The notes under the pieces were generated by a model. The model had not been told where the DNA came from. It searched no databases and saw nothing but the letters and a program-made list of their open reading frames with translations. Positions 15,829 to 23,107 of a DNA stretch of 39,152 bases are shown here, piece after piece. Both the position numbers and the translations under genes were made by a program. The DNA comes from JAAZBA01 sp964461815 (GTDB lineage Bacteria; Bacillota; Clostridia; Oscillospirales; QAMX01): contig CAYWVF010000025.1 of assembly GCA_964461815.1 (NCBI GenBank), positions 1-39,152 on the forward strand, read 5' to 3'. Positions within the stretch are counted from its first letter, which is position 1. Each line of letters starts with the position of its first letter.

Positions 15829-16590
15829 ATGAAAAATATAGAGCTTAAAAAAGAAAATATATACTGCGGAAATCTTGTGCTCATTAATGCATATTATCCT
15901 CTTAAGCACGATGATCCGTCAGGTCTTACTCCTGTTGATATACGCTTTCCGAATATTTATATAAAGCGTGAGGCTGCGAATGTATTGCAGCTTGTTCTTG
16001 AAAAGATCAGAGCAGTAGGCTCTATCGTACCTGTTAGCGGATACCGTTCATTAGAGGAGCAAACAGATATATACAACACCTCTCTAACGGATAACGGCGA
16101 GGTATTTACTCACAAATACGTCGCACTGCCTAACCATAGTGAACACCAAACAGGTCTTGCCATTGACCTGGGATTAAATAAAGATGATATTGATTTTATC
16201 CGTCCCGACTTTCCGTATCACGGTATCTGCGATGATTTCAGGAAGGCCGCACCCGATCACGGATTTATTGAACGATATGAAAAGGACAAAGAAGACATAA
16301 CGGGTATTTCTCATGAGCCATGGCATTTTCGATATGTTGGATATCCGCATTCAAAAATCATGTTTGAAAACAGGCTGTCGCTTGAGGAATACATTCAGTT
16401 CATCAAAAGCTACGATGAGGATAATAGGTATATTTTCAGACAGCCGCATAGAGCCGAGATCGAAATATACTACATTTCTGCAAAGGTCGATACTACTGTA
16501 ATAAAATTACCGGAGAATCATATTCATCAGATCTCCGGCAATAACATAGACGGTTTTATTGTGACTATATGGAGTAAGGCTGATGACTAG
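15829..16590 (+). CDS. vanXY: VanXY-type D,D-peptidase (dipeptidase/carboxypeptidase)
   Basis: This 253-residue zinc peptidase should hydrolyse D-Ala-D-Ala and also trim terminal D-Ala from precursors, removing vancomycin targets. The zinc motif SxHxxGxAxD is present as S104, H106, G109, A111, D113 (SEHQTGLAID). The second motif ExxH is E163-PW-H166 (HEPWHFRYVG). There is no signal peptide or membrane anchor, so it is cytoplasmic, as in VanXY proteins and unlike membrane-bound VanY. Its start is 2 nt after vanG with no clear Shine-Dalgarno, so it probably depends on coupling to vanG. Its end overlaps vanT by 8 bp. Confidence 0.92.
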   Translation: MKNIELKKENIYCGNLVLINAYYPLKHDDPSGLTPVDIRFPNIYIKREAANVLQLVLEKIRAVGSIVPVSGYRSLEEQTDIYNTSLTDNGEVFTHKYVALPNHSEHQTGLAIDLGLNKDDIDFIRPDFPYHGICDDFRKAAPDHGFIERYEKDKEDITGISHEPWHFRYVGYPHSKIMFENRLSLEEYIQFIKSYDEDNRYIFRQPHRAEIEIYYISAKVDTTVIKLPENHIHQISGNNIDGFIVTIWSKADD

Positions 16591-18748
16591 ACAAAAAAGC
16601 TATGCCGGTATAGATATTTTCAGATTTATTTTTGCGTTGATGATAGTTGCCATCCATACATCTCCCCTCTCCTCATCAAGTGAAATAGGCGATTTCATAT
16701 TTACACGAATCATTTCCCGTGTAGCCGTTCCGTTCTTTTTTATGACCTCAGGCTTTTTCCTTATCTCAAAATATACATACAATAACGAAAAGCTTACAAG
16801 CTTTATAAAAAAGACGAGTATTATCTATGCTGTTGTAATCATCCTATATATACCGATCAATATTTACAACGGCTATTTTAAAGCAGACCATCTTTTACAT
16901 GAAATTATAAAGGATATCGTATTTGACGGCACACTGTATCACCTGTGGTATCTTCCGGCTTCCATTATCGGTGCGGTGATAGCATGGTATTCATTAAAAT
17001 ACTTTCACTACAAAAAAGCGCTTTTTATAGCGTCACTTCTATACATCATCGGCTTATTCGGAGACAGCTGCTACGGGATCATCGAAGGTATTCCATACAT
17101 AAAGAGCCTCTATGAACTCATATTCCAAGTATCCGACTATACAAGGAACGGAATATTTTTTGCACCGATCTTCTTTTTGCTCGGTGGATATATCGCTGAC
17201 AGTAACAGATGTATTTCTCTCAAAAGAAGCGTTTCGAGATTTGTACTTTTCTTTTCTCTCATGCTCACAGAAGCACTTATTCTGTACTGCCTCAAGCTTC
17301 AAAGGCACGACAGCATGTATGTGTTCCTGCTTCCCGTAATGTATTACCTGTTTAATATAATCCTGCATTTCAAGGGAAAGCGCCATGCAAGGCTGCGGAC
17401 AATATCTCTGATCATCTACATTATTCATCCTTTTGTGATCATTATCGTCCGTTTCGTCGCAAAATCACTTCATTTACAGCATATATTCATTAAAAACAGT
17501 ATGATACACTACCTCACAGTCTGTTTCATATCTGTGATATGCAGCCTAATATTAACGACAATGCAGAAAAAAATCAAGCCGAAAACAGAAAAGCATGACT
17601 CCTCTATGGACAGAGCATACCTTGAAATCGACTTGAACAATTTAGAGCATAATGTTATGACTTTGCAAAACGCAATGATACCGGGATGCAAAATGATGGC
17701 AGTCGTGAAAGCGGATGCATACGGACACGGTATGTACGAGATCACCACGTACCTTGAGCAGCTGGGAGTTTCTTCATTTGCGGTAGCGACGATTGATGAG
17801 GGTATCAGGATGAGGAAATACGGTATCTGCGGTGAGATCTTAATTCTGGGATATACGTCTCCGTCAAGAGCAAAGGAGCTGTACATATATAAGCTGACTC
17901 AAACGTTGATCGACTACGATCATGCATCGAAGCTAAACGATCAGGGCTATAATATAAACTGTCATATTAAAATCGACACAGGTATGCATCGACTTGGATT
18001 TGAAGTGAATGACTATGAGAAAATACGATCTGTTTTTTCTATGGAGCATATCCACACCACCGGTATCTTTACACATCTGTGCGTCTCGGACAGTCTTGAA
18101 GAAGGAGATATCGAATTTACACATAAGCAAATCGACAGCTTTTACGGTCTGATCGATGAGTTAAAGAGTGACGGTCTTCATATGCCTAAAATACATATCC
18201 AAAGCAGCTACGGATTACTGAATTATCCCGAGCTGAAGTGCGACTATGTCAGAGTTGGCATTGCATTATACGGCGTATTGAGCTCTCCCAACGACAAAAC
18301 ACGGTTACAGCTTGACTTAAAGCCTGTGCTTTCGTTAAAGGCAAGTGTCGTTTTGCTAAGAGATATAAAGGAGGGTGAAGCTGTTGGGTATAACAGAGCC
18401 TTTACTGCGCTCAGAAACAGCAAAGTCGCGGTGCTTCCTATCGGATATGCAGACGGTATACCGAGGAAGCTCTCATGTGGGAACGGCTACGCTCTGGTAA
18501 ACGGGCAAAGAGCACCTATCATCGGGAAAATATGCATGGATCAGCTTTCCGTTGACGTAACCGATATCCCAAACGTCACGCTCGGAAGTGTCGCAACATT
18601 GATAGGCAGCGACGGTAAAGAAGAGTTATCAGCTCCGATAATAGCCGAAAATGCCGAGAGCATAACCAATGAGTTCCTCAGCCGTATGGGAAAAAGATTA
18701 CGCATTGTTTGTAAGACGGCAGATCAAAAGAACATACCAATGCCATAG
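16583..18748 (+). CDS. vanT: VanT-type membrane-bound serine racemase
   Basis: The 721-residue bifunctional-looking protein supplies D-Ser to VanG. Residues 1 to about 330 form an acyltransferase-3-like membrane domain with about ten helices, beginning QKSYAGIDIFRFIFA, thought to take up or present L-Ser. Residues from about 342 form an alanine-racemase-like domain: PLP-binding lysine K376 in VVKADAYGHG and second catalytic base Y603 in VGYNRAF. N696 (ESITNEFLSRMG) occupies the place where alanine racemases have Tyr, the change associated with serine racemisation. GGAG precedes the ATG. The 3' end overlaps the convergent gene by 25 bp and no terminator is seen. Confidence 0.93.
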   Translation: MTRQKSYAGIDIFRFIFALMIVAIHTSPLSSSSEIGDFIFTRIISRVAVPFFFMTSGFFLISKYTYNNEKLTSFIKKTSIIYAVVIILYIPINIYNGYFKADHLLHEIIKDIVFDGTLYHLWYLPASIIGAVIAWYSLKYFHYKKALFIASLLYIIGLFGDSCYGIIEGIPYIKSLYELIFQVSDYTRNGIFFAPIFFLLGGYIADSNRCISLKRSVSRFVLFFSLMLTEALILYCLKLQRHDSMYVFLLPVMYYLFNIILHFKGKRHARLRTISLIIYIIHPFVIIIVRFVAKSLHLQHIFIKNSMIHYLTVCFISVICSLILTTMQKKIKPKTEKHDSSMDRAYLEIDLNNLEHNVMTLQNAMIPGCKMMAVVKADAYGHGMYEITTYLEQLGVSSFAVATIDEGIRMRKYGICGEILILGYTSPSRAKELYIYKLTQTLIDYDHASKLNDQGYNINCHIKIDTGMHRLGFEVNDYEKIRSVFSMEHIHTTGIFTHLCVSDSLEEGDIEFTHKQIDSFYGLIDELKSDGLHMPKIHIQSSYGLLNYPELKCDYVRVGIALYGVLSSPNDKTRLQLDLKPVLSLKASVVLLRDIKEGEAVGYNRAFTALRNSKVAVLPIGYADGIPRKLSCGNGYALVNGQRAPIIGKICMDQLSVDVTDIPNVTLGSVATLIGSDGKEELSAPIIAENAESITNEFLSRMGKRLRIVCKTADQKNIPMP

Positions 18749-19185
18749 GACAGGCACGTCATAATAATTCCTGCGACCAGTACTCCGATGAAGATCGCAA
18801 AAACAGAATATTTGATACGCAAGTCGAAAATGGCCGCAACCAGTGCGCCCGTCCACGCACCTGTGCCCGGAAGCGGTATCGCAACTAGTATCGCAAGTCC
18901 CAGCATCTCATATTTTTTTATTATTTCGGACTTTCCAATGGCTTTATTTTCCATTCTCAGTGCTATTTTCGTTAAAAATGCGCTTTTGGTTTTCATCCAT
19001 GCAAAAATGCGTCTGATAAACAGTATAATAAACGGTACAGGGAGCATATTTCCCATTATACTCAGCAAGAACAGCAGCGGATAATTAAGACCCATTGCCA
19101 CGCCGTATGGTATCGAGCCTCTAAGCTCGATCACGGGCATCATTGACATACCGAAAACGGTAAGATATTTTGCAAAAACACTCAT
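18724..19185 (-). CDS. Small multidrug-export-family (COG2426) membrane protein
   Basis: The 153-residue membrane protein has about four hydrophobic segments and the family signatures PVIELRGSIPYG near the N-terminus and VAIPLPGTGAWTGALVA in the middle. The Pfam family is named small multidrug export protein, but its biochemical role is not established and it distantly resembles DedA-type proteins. The start is preceded only by a weak GGAATAG. It has its own promoter at 19240-19268. Its last 25 bp overlap the end of vanT on the other strand, so convergent transcription could interfere. Confidence 0.8.
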   Translation of the reverse strand: MSVFAKYLTVFGMSMMPVIELRGSIPYGVAMGLNYPLLFLLSIMGNMLPVPFIILFIRRIFAWMKTKSAFLTKIALRMENKAIGKSEIIKKYEMLGLAILVAIPLPGTGAWTGALVAAIFDLRIKYSVFAIFIGVLVAGIIMTCLSYGIGMFF

Positions 19186-19239
19186 CGTCTATTCCATCAA
19201 CCCATCAAAAATCTCTTTTAAATATATACACGCCAATGT

Positions 19240-19268
19240 ATTATAGCATATCATTCTATGAAAGTCCA
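19240..19268 (-). promoter_or_regulatory. Promoter of the COG2426 gene
   Basis: On the minus strand TGGACT (19263-19268) and TATAAT (19240-19245) are 17 bp apart, with a TG one base upstream of the -10. The leader would be about 50 nt. Confidence 0.55.
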
Positions 19269-19324
19269 CCATGCAAAGTACCTTTTAATAGTTTTATTCG
19301 TTTTACACTGCCATTATTATACCA

Positions 19325-19361
19325 AAAGCACGCACAAGCTGTTGTGGTTTGTGCGTGCTTT
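19325..19361 (-). terminator. Terminator of the G1P dehydrogenase operon
   Basis: A perfect 13-bp stem (AAAGCACGCACAA at 19325-19337 with 19349-19361) has an 11-nt loop. It begins 3 nt past the stop codon of the minus-strand gene at 19365 and ends in CTTT on that strand. Confidence 0.8.
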
Positions 19362-19364
19362 ACA

Positions 19365-20699
19365 TTATACTCTTATCTCTTCCGCAAATTCTTCAAGCAA
19401 TCCGAGATCCCACAGGAGTCTTCCGAGTACATACTTGTCACGAATATCCTTACCCATGAGGAATGCAGATCGAATATCCGATTCACTGAGTCCTATTTCG
19501 ATACCAGATACAGGATGACCTATCGATCTCATAAACGCTTCTATATCATCAGACTTCGGTAACGAGGCAATTATTTCTCTTATCTCATCCCATGATGATA
19601 TTATTCTTTCAAGGCGAGCTGTATGCTTTACCTTGTCGTATTTCTGTTCCTTTTTTTCTCCTGCGATCATTGCTTCCGCTCCATGACCAAGATTCTTTCT
19701 GAGGTAATCGTTCCAGTCTGAAATGCTGAAATTCTCCACATATTTAAGAGCCTTTTCCCTATTCGGAGCTATGTTTAACAGCTTTTCGTATGCACGAATG
19801 GACAATAAAGTCGTGATACCACACTGTATTCCGTGGAGATCGGCAGGCGTTCCGAACTCGAGCGAACGCATATCAATGATATGCGAAATATAATGTTCGA
19901 TTCCCGATGCAGGACGAGATACGCCTGCATAATTCATTGCAAGTCCGGCTATTACCAGTCCCTCTGTTACAGCACATATAGCCGTTTTATCTCCTTTGAC
20001 GGCAGCCGATGCGTTATCAACACACTTTTTGAGCGTTTCCTTCATGATCTCGGCTATAGTAGGACAGTAATACTCATCCAAAATAACTCCGGCAAGTCTC
20101 CACTCAACAAGGCTTACATATTTTGCGAGCATATCACCTATACCGGAGCATATCATATGAACCGGTGCCGATGCAAGGATATCGGAATCGCCGATCACTG
20201 CATCCGGGCATTTGGACGGCAGCGATTTTTTCAGTCCTTCGAGCTCCATTGATGATGTGCCGGATGCAAAGCCGTCCATCGACGGAGCTGTTGCCACATT
20301 GATATCCGCTACACCTTTAGCTGCTGCGATTATCTTTCCCGTATCATTTATAACTCCACTTCCAACTGCCAATACTATGTCACACTGCTTATCGCAGCAC
20401 ATAAGCGCTTCTCCCACTATTCGCTCGTCCGGAGCCGGATGATTTCTCTTTATTATATGAACAGTATACTTATACCCCGCCTTATCAAGCAATTCGCATA
20501 CTTTTTTACCTGCCGCTTCATATGTATTAATATCACATAGAACGTACGGATGTGTTCCGTTATATTTTTTTACCATATCCGTAAGCTTCATTATAGCTCC
20601 GTCACCTATAAAGCAATCCTTAAGTGTGCCATAGTGACGCTTGCCGCATTTGCACTCGAAGCCATCATTTTTTATCAGGCAGCTGACATTGTACTCCAT
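19365..20699 (-). CDS. sn-Glycerol-1-phosphate dehydrogenase (AraM/EgsA type)
   Basis: The 444-residue enzyme should reduce dihydroxyacetone phosphate to sn-glycerol-1-phosphate with NAD(P)H. It belongs to the iron-containing alcohol dehydrogenase-like fold. The nucleotide-binding segment AVGSGVINDTGK and the following ATAPSMDGFASGTSSM are clear. Metal ligands are probably the Asp in SGIGDMLAKY and histidines in SGIEHYISH and LHGIQCG. I start at the ATG at 20699, because AAAGGA (20710-20715) is 10 nt away from it but only 1 nt from the ATG at 20708. It lies last in an operon with two HAD phosphatases. In Bacillus the homologue feeds archaeal-type heptaprenylglyceryl ethers. Confidence 0.85.
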   Translation of the reverse strand: MEYNVSCLIKNDGFECKCGKRHYGTLKDCFIGDGAIMKLTDMVKKYNGTHPYVLCDINTYEAAGKKVCELLDKAGYKYTVHIIKRNHPAPDERIVGEALMCCDKQCDIVLAVGSGVINDTGKIIAAAKGVADINVATAPSMDGFASGTSSMELEGLKKSLPSKCPDAVIGDSDILASAPVHMICSGIGDMLAKYVSLVEWRLAGVILDEYYCPTIAEIMKETLKKCVDNASAAVKGDKTAICAVTEGLVIAGLAMNYAGVSRPASGIEHYISHIIDMRSLEFGTPADLHGIQCGITTLLSIRAYEKLLNIAPNREKALKYVENFSISDWNDYLRKNLGHGAEAMIAGEKKEQKYDKVKHTARLERIISSWDEIREIIASLPKSDDIEAFMRSIGHPVSGIEIGLSESDIRSAFLMGKDIRDKYVLGRLLWDLGLLEEFAEEIRV

Positions 20700-20718
20700 T
20701 CTATACATTCCTTTCGAA

Positions 20719-21546
20719 TCAATATTTTACATTTTCTCTAAGCCATTTTGCAACTCCGTCCTCGGTATTACTTCCGATAACTCCCGTTGCATATTTCTTC
20801 ACGTCTTCCTTGGCATTTGAAACAGCATACGCCTCATCACATGCTTTAAACAGCGATATATCTACGAGATTGTCACCAAAGCCTACGATCCTGTCAAATC
20901 CATATTTTTCACGCAGTGCCTTTACCGCATTATATTTTGATGCCGTATCATTAAACGCTTCCAGGTACCAATAGCCTTCATTATATACATCTCTGTAAAA
21001 TTCCACATGTATGCCATCTATTTCTCTCATCTCGTCATAGACCGACTTCAGCTTGTCCTCGTGTTCGGACACAGAGTAATATATCACCTTTTTATCAAAT
21101 ATATCGCTAAAGCTGTCTATCTTTGCAAATTCCTTATTATACTTTCTGACACGTTCTTCATAGAAGTCACGTGATACTTTCGAATCGATATTCTCATAGT
21201 ATGCTATCTGCCGAGCATTTTCATATGCATACATAAATCCGGGCAAGGAATACTTATGTATGACCTCTGCCATTTTATTTCTTGCCGATATCGGTATTTC
21301 CTTTACATCTATGTATTCGTCCTTTTGGAGATCATAGTAATATACACCCGACATCATCGCCATAGGTATCGTTAAATTCACGCCATGCATTATGTACTTA
21401 GCCGTTGCCGCTGTTCTTGCAGTCGCAACACTGAAATACATACCTCTTGATATAAGCTCATTTACAGTATTCCTCGTATACTCGGACAGTTCTGCATTCG
21501 AATCAAGAAGTGTACCGTCAAGATCTGCTATATAAAGCGTTTTCAT
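20719..21546 (-). CDS. HAD-superfamily hydrolase, Cof type
   Basis: The 275-residue cytoplasmic phosphatase of the Cof/IIB subclass has motif I DLDGTLLDS with nucleophile D9, motif II TART and motif III/IV GFGDNLVDISLF. A large C2-type cap lies between them at about 85-190. Substrates of such enzymes are sugar phosphates, nucleotides or cofactors and cannot be read from sequence. It sits 3 nt from a second HAD gene upstream and 19 nt from the glycerol-1-phosphate dehydrogenase downstream, so a role in dephosphorylating glycerol phosphate or a related metabolite is possible. Confidence 0.88.
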   Translation of the reverse strand: MKTLYIADLDGTLLDSNAELSEYTRNTVNELISRGMYFSVATARTAATAKYIMHGVNLTIPMAMMSGVYYYDLQKDEYIDVKEIPISARNKMAEVIHKYSLPGFMYAYENARQIAYYENIDSKVSRDFYEERVRKYNKEFAKIDSFSDIFDKKVIYYSVSEHEDKLKSVYDEMREIDGIHVEFYRDVYNEGYWYLEAFNDTASKYNAVKALREKYGFDRIVGFGDNLVDISLFKACDEAYAVSNAKEDVKKYATGVIGSNTEDGVAKWLRENVKY

Positions 21547-21549
21547 GTG

Positions 21550-22173
21550 TTATAGCTCCTCAAAGCTGTAAATATATTTTTCCGCTGTCTCTTTCATTTC
21601 CTTTGTATAGCTCTCGGATGATGGATCGTATACGCCTATGACATGCATTCCCGAGCTCTTTGCCACAGTTATCGCATTGAGATTATCATCCAAAAAAACG
21701 CACTCCGATACGCTCGTATTCAACCTCTTTGCCGCCTCATGATATATATTCACATCAGCCTTTGAAGTACCGAAATCATCGCATGACCATACATATTCGA
21801 ACAGATCGAAAATTTCCAGACGCTTCAGACACGGATCTACTGTAAGATGAGGACTTGCGGTCAGCACACTGATGCTATGTCCCTCCGTTACAAGCTTCTT
21901 CAGCGCTTCCTCAACATGGGGCTTAGCAGGGATCGTATTTGTATACGCATCTATCATATTGTCTCCAAGCTCTTTTTTTATTTCTTCAACCGTCTTTTCC
22001 GATCCAAGCTCTATAAAATACTTTGCAGCACCGTCAAAGCCCAGCGGAGTAACCGTCTTTATAATATCATCTGGGTATTTGATCTTATTTTCGTTCAGAA
22101 ATTTAATGATAGCCCCACCAAACGACGGCATTGAGTCTATAAGTGTTCCATCCATGTCAAATATATAATGCAA
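21550..22173 (-). CDS. HAD-superfamily phosphatase, phosphoglycolate phosphatase-like
   Basis: The 207-residue HAD subclass I hydrolase has motif I FDMDGTLIDSM, motif II VLTASPH, and motif IV VFLDDNLNAI, with an alpha-helical C1 cap at about 15-85. It resembles beta-phosphoglucomutase/phosphoglycolate phosphatase relatives; the substrate is unknown. The start is TTG (the only choice next to GAGGA). It is first in a three-gene operon with a second HAD enzyme and glycerol-1-phosphate dehydrogenase, driven by a strong promoter at 22214-22242. Confidence 0.85.
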   Translation of the reverse strand: MHYIFDMDGTLIDSMPSFGGAIIKFLNENKIKYPDDIIKTVTPLGFDGAAKYFIELGSEKTVEEIKKELGDNMIDAYTNTIPAKPHVEEALKKLVTEGHSISVLTASPHLTVDPCLKRLEIFDLFEYVWSCDDFGTSKADVNIYHEAAKRLNTSVSECVFLDDNLNAITVAKSSGMHVIGVYDPSSESYTKEMKETAEKYIYSFEEL

Positions 22174-22213
22174 TATAACGTCCTCTTTTCACACGATCAA
22201 TTGTATACGATAT

Positions 22214-22242
22214 ATTATAACAGCTTATTCATATATTTGCAA
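22214..22242 (-). promoter_or_regulatory. Promoter of the HAD-HAD-G1P dehydrogenase operon
   Basis: On the minus strand TTGCAA (22237-22242) and TATAAT (22214-22219) are 17 bp apart, about 40 nt upstream of the first start codon. Confidence 0.7.
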
Positions 22243-22288
22243 GCTTTATACCTCAATACAAAGCATGATTTATATGCGATAATGATCA

Positions 22289-22317
22289 TTGACTTATCAT
22301 TATAAAAGTAATATAAT
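22289..22317 (+). promoter_or_regulatory. Promoter of the GNAT gene
   Basis: TTGACT (22289-22294) and TATAAT (22312-22317) are 17 bp apart. Predicted transcription starts near 22324, so the mRNA would begin almost at the AAGGAG Shine-Dalgarno (22325-22330). Confidence 0.7.
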
Positions 22318-22338
22318 TATTTCAAAGGAGTGAATAGC

Positions 22339-22815
22339 TTGAATATATCAATAAGACGTGCCGAGCCTAAGGACGGCACGGCGGTTATAAATCTTCTAAA
22401 GCAAATAGGCTTGCTGCACCACAACGGACGTCCCGATCTTTTCAGAGCCGATGCCAAAAAATACAGTCAGCAGGAATTCGAACAAAAGCTCATGAACGAA
22501 AATGAGCCTGTCCTGGTTGCCGTAGACGATAACGACAATGTGGTAGGATATATGTTTGGACAGGTCGAGGAACGCAAAGGACATCCCGTTATGAATGATA
22601 TAAGAATGCTTTATATCGACGATCTGTGCGTAGACGAAAATGTACGCGGAGGAGGTATTGGTAAAAAGCTCATGGATGCGGCATGCAGTCTTGCTAAGGA
22701 GCTTGATTGTACGAAAATATATCTGAATGTATGGGAATTTAACGAAAACGCACGCAGCTTTTATGAGAAATACGGTATGTCAACATTCCGCAGATACATG
22801 GAGCTCGACGTATAA
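22339..22815 (+). CDS. GNAT-family N-acetyltransferase
   Basis: The 158-residue protein has the GNAT fold, with beta4 YIDDLCVDENVRGGGIGKKLM carrying the acetyl-CoA pyrophosphate loop R-G-G-G-I-G, and the C-terminal segment NVWEFNENARSFYEKYGM typical of the superfamily. Its acceptor substrate (protein N-terminus, small amine or antibiotic) cannot be predicted. I choose TTG at 22339, 8 nt after AAGGAG; a GTG at 22330 lies inside the Shine-Dalgarno itself. The mRNA leader appears extremely short. It is a single-gene unit. Confidence 0.85.
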   Translation: MNISIRRAEPKDGTAVINLLKQIGLLHHNGRPDLFRADAKKYSQQEFEQKLMNENEPVLVAVDDNDNVVGYMFGQVEERKGHPVMNDIRMLYIDDLCVDENVRGGGIGKKLMDAACSLAKELDCTKIYLNVWEFNENARSFYEKYGMSTFRRYMELDV

Positions 22816-22951
22816 ATATTTGCATGTAAAGCGTCATTTACGCATCATGTGCGGCTCATGCACGTATTTGTAACGACAATCTAAACGCCATCTTAACTTG
22901 TATAATAAATATTAACAGCAATGATTACGCAACTTTTGAATTAAAAAATGC

Positions 22952-22979
22952 AAAAATCGGCTTTTGTCTGTCGATTTTT
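22952..22979 (+). terminator. Weak terminator-like hairpin after the GNAT gene
   Basis: AAAAATCG (22952-22959) pairs with CGATTTTT (22972-22979) around a 12-nt loop. The stem is AT-rich and the T-run is part of the stem, so termination would be modest. It is one of two hairpins between the GNAT and antiporter genes. Confidence 0.4.
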
Positions 22980-23013
22980 CAATGCATTTGCTCAATATGT
23001 AGAAAATAATCCA

Positions 23014-23039
23014 GAAAGCACAGAATATTCTGTGCTTTC
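23014..23039. repeat. 26-bp perfect palindrome before the antiporter promoter
   Basis: GAAAGCACAGAAT is followed directly by its exact reverse complement. The palindrome ends 5 bp before the -35 of the antiporter promoter. As RNA it makes a stem usable as a terminator for the upstream gene. As DNA its position fits an operator. Confidence 0.6.
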
Positions 23040-23044
23040 AATCA

Positions 23045-23073
23045 TTTACAAACCACTTAAAACATGGTATCAT
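23045..23073 (+). promoter_or_regulatory. Promoter of the cation:proton antiporter
   Basis: TTTACA (23045-23050) and TATCAT (23068-23073) are 17 bp apart, with an extended -10 TGG. The leader to the ATG is about 28 nt and contains AAGAGG. Confidence 0.65.
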
Positions 23074-23107
23074 ATGCAATTGATGAATAAAAGAAAGAGG
23101 TCATTTT

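Noticed and set aside
15829..16590. VanY-type membrane D,D-carboxypeptidase
   Set aside because: No signal peptide or transmembrane segment, and position and sequence fit VanXY better.
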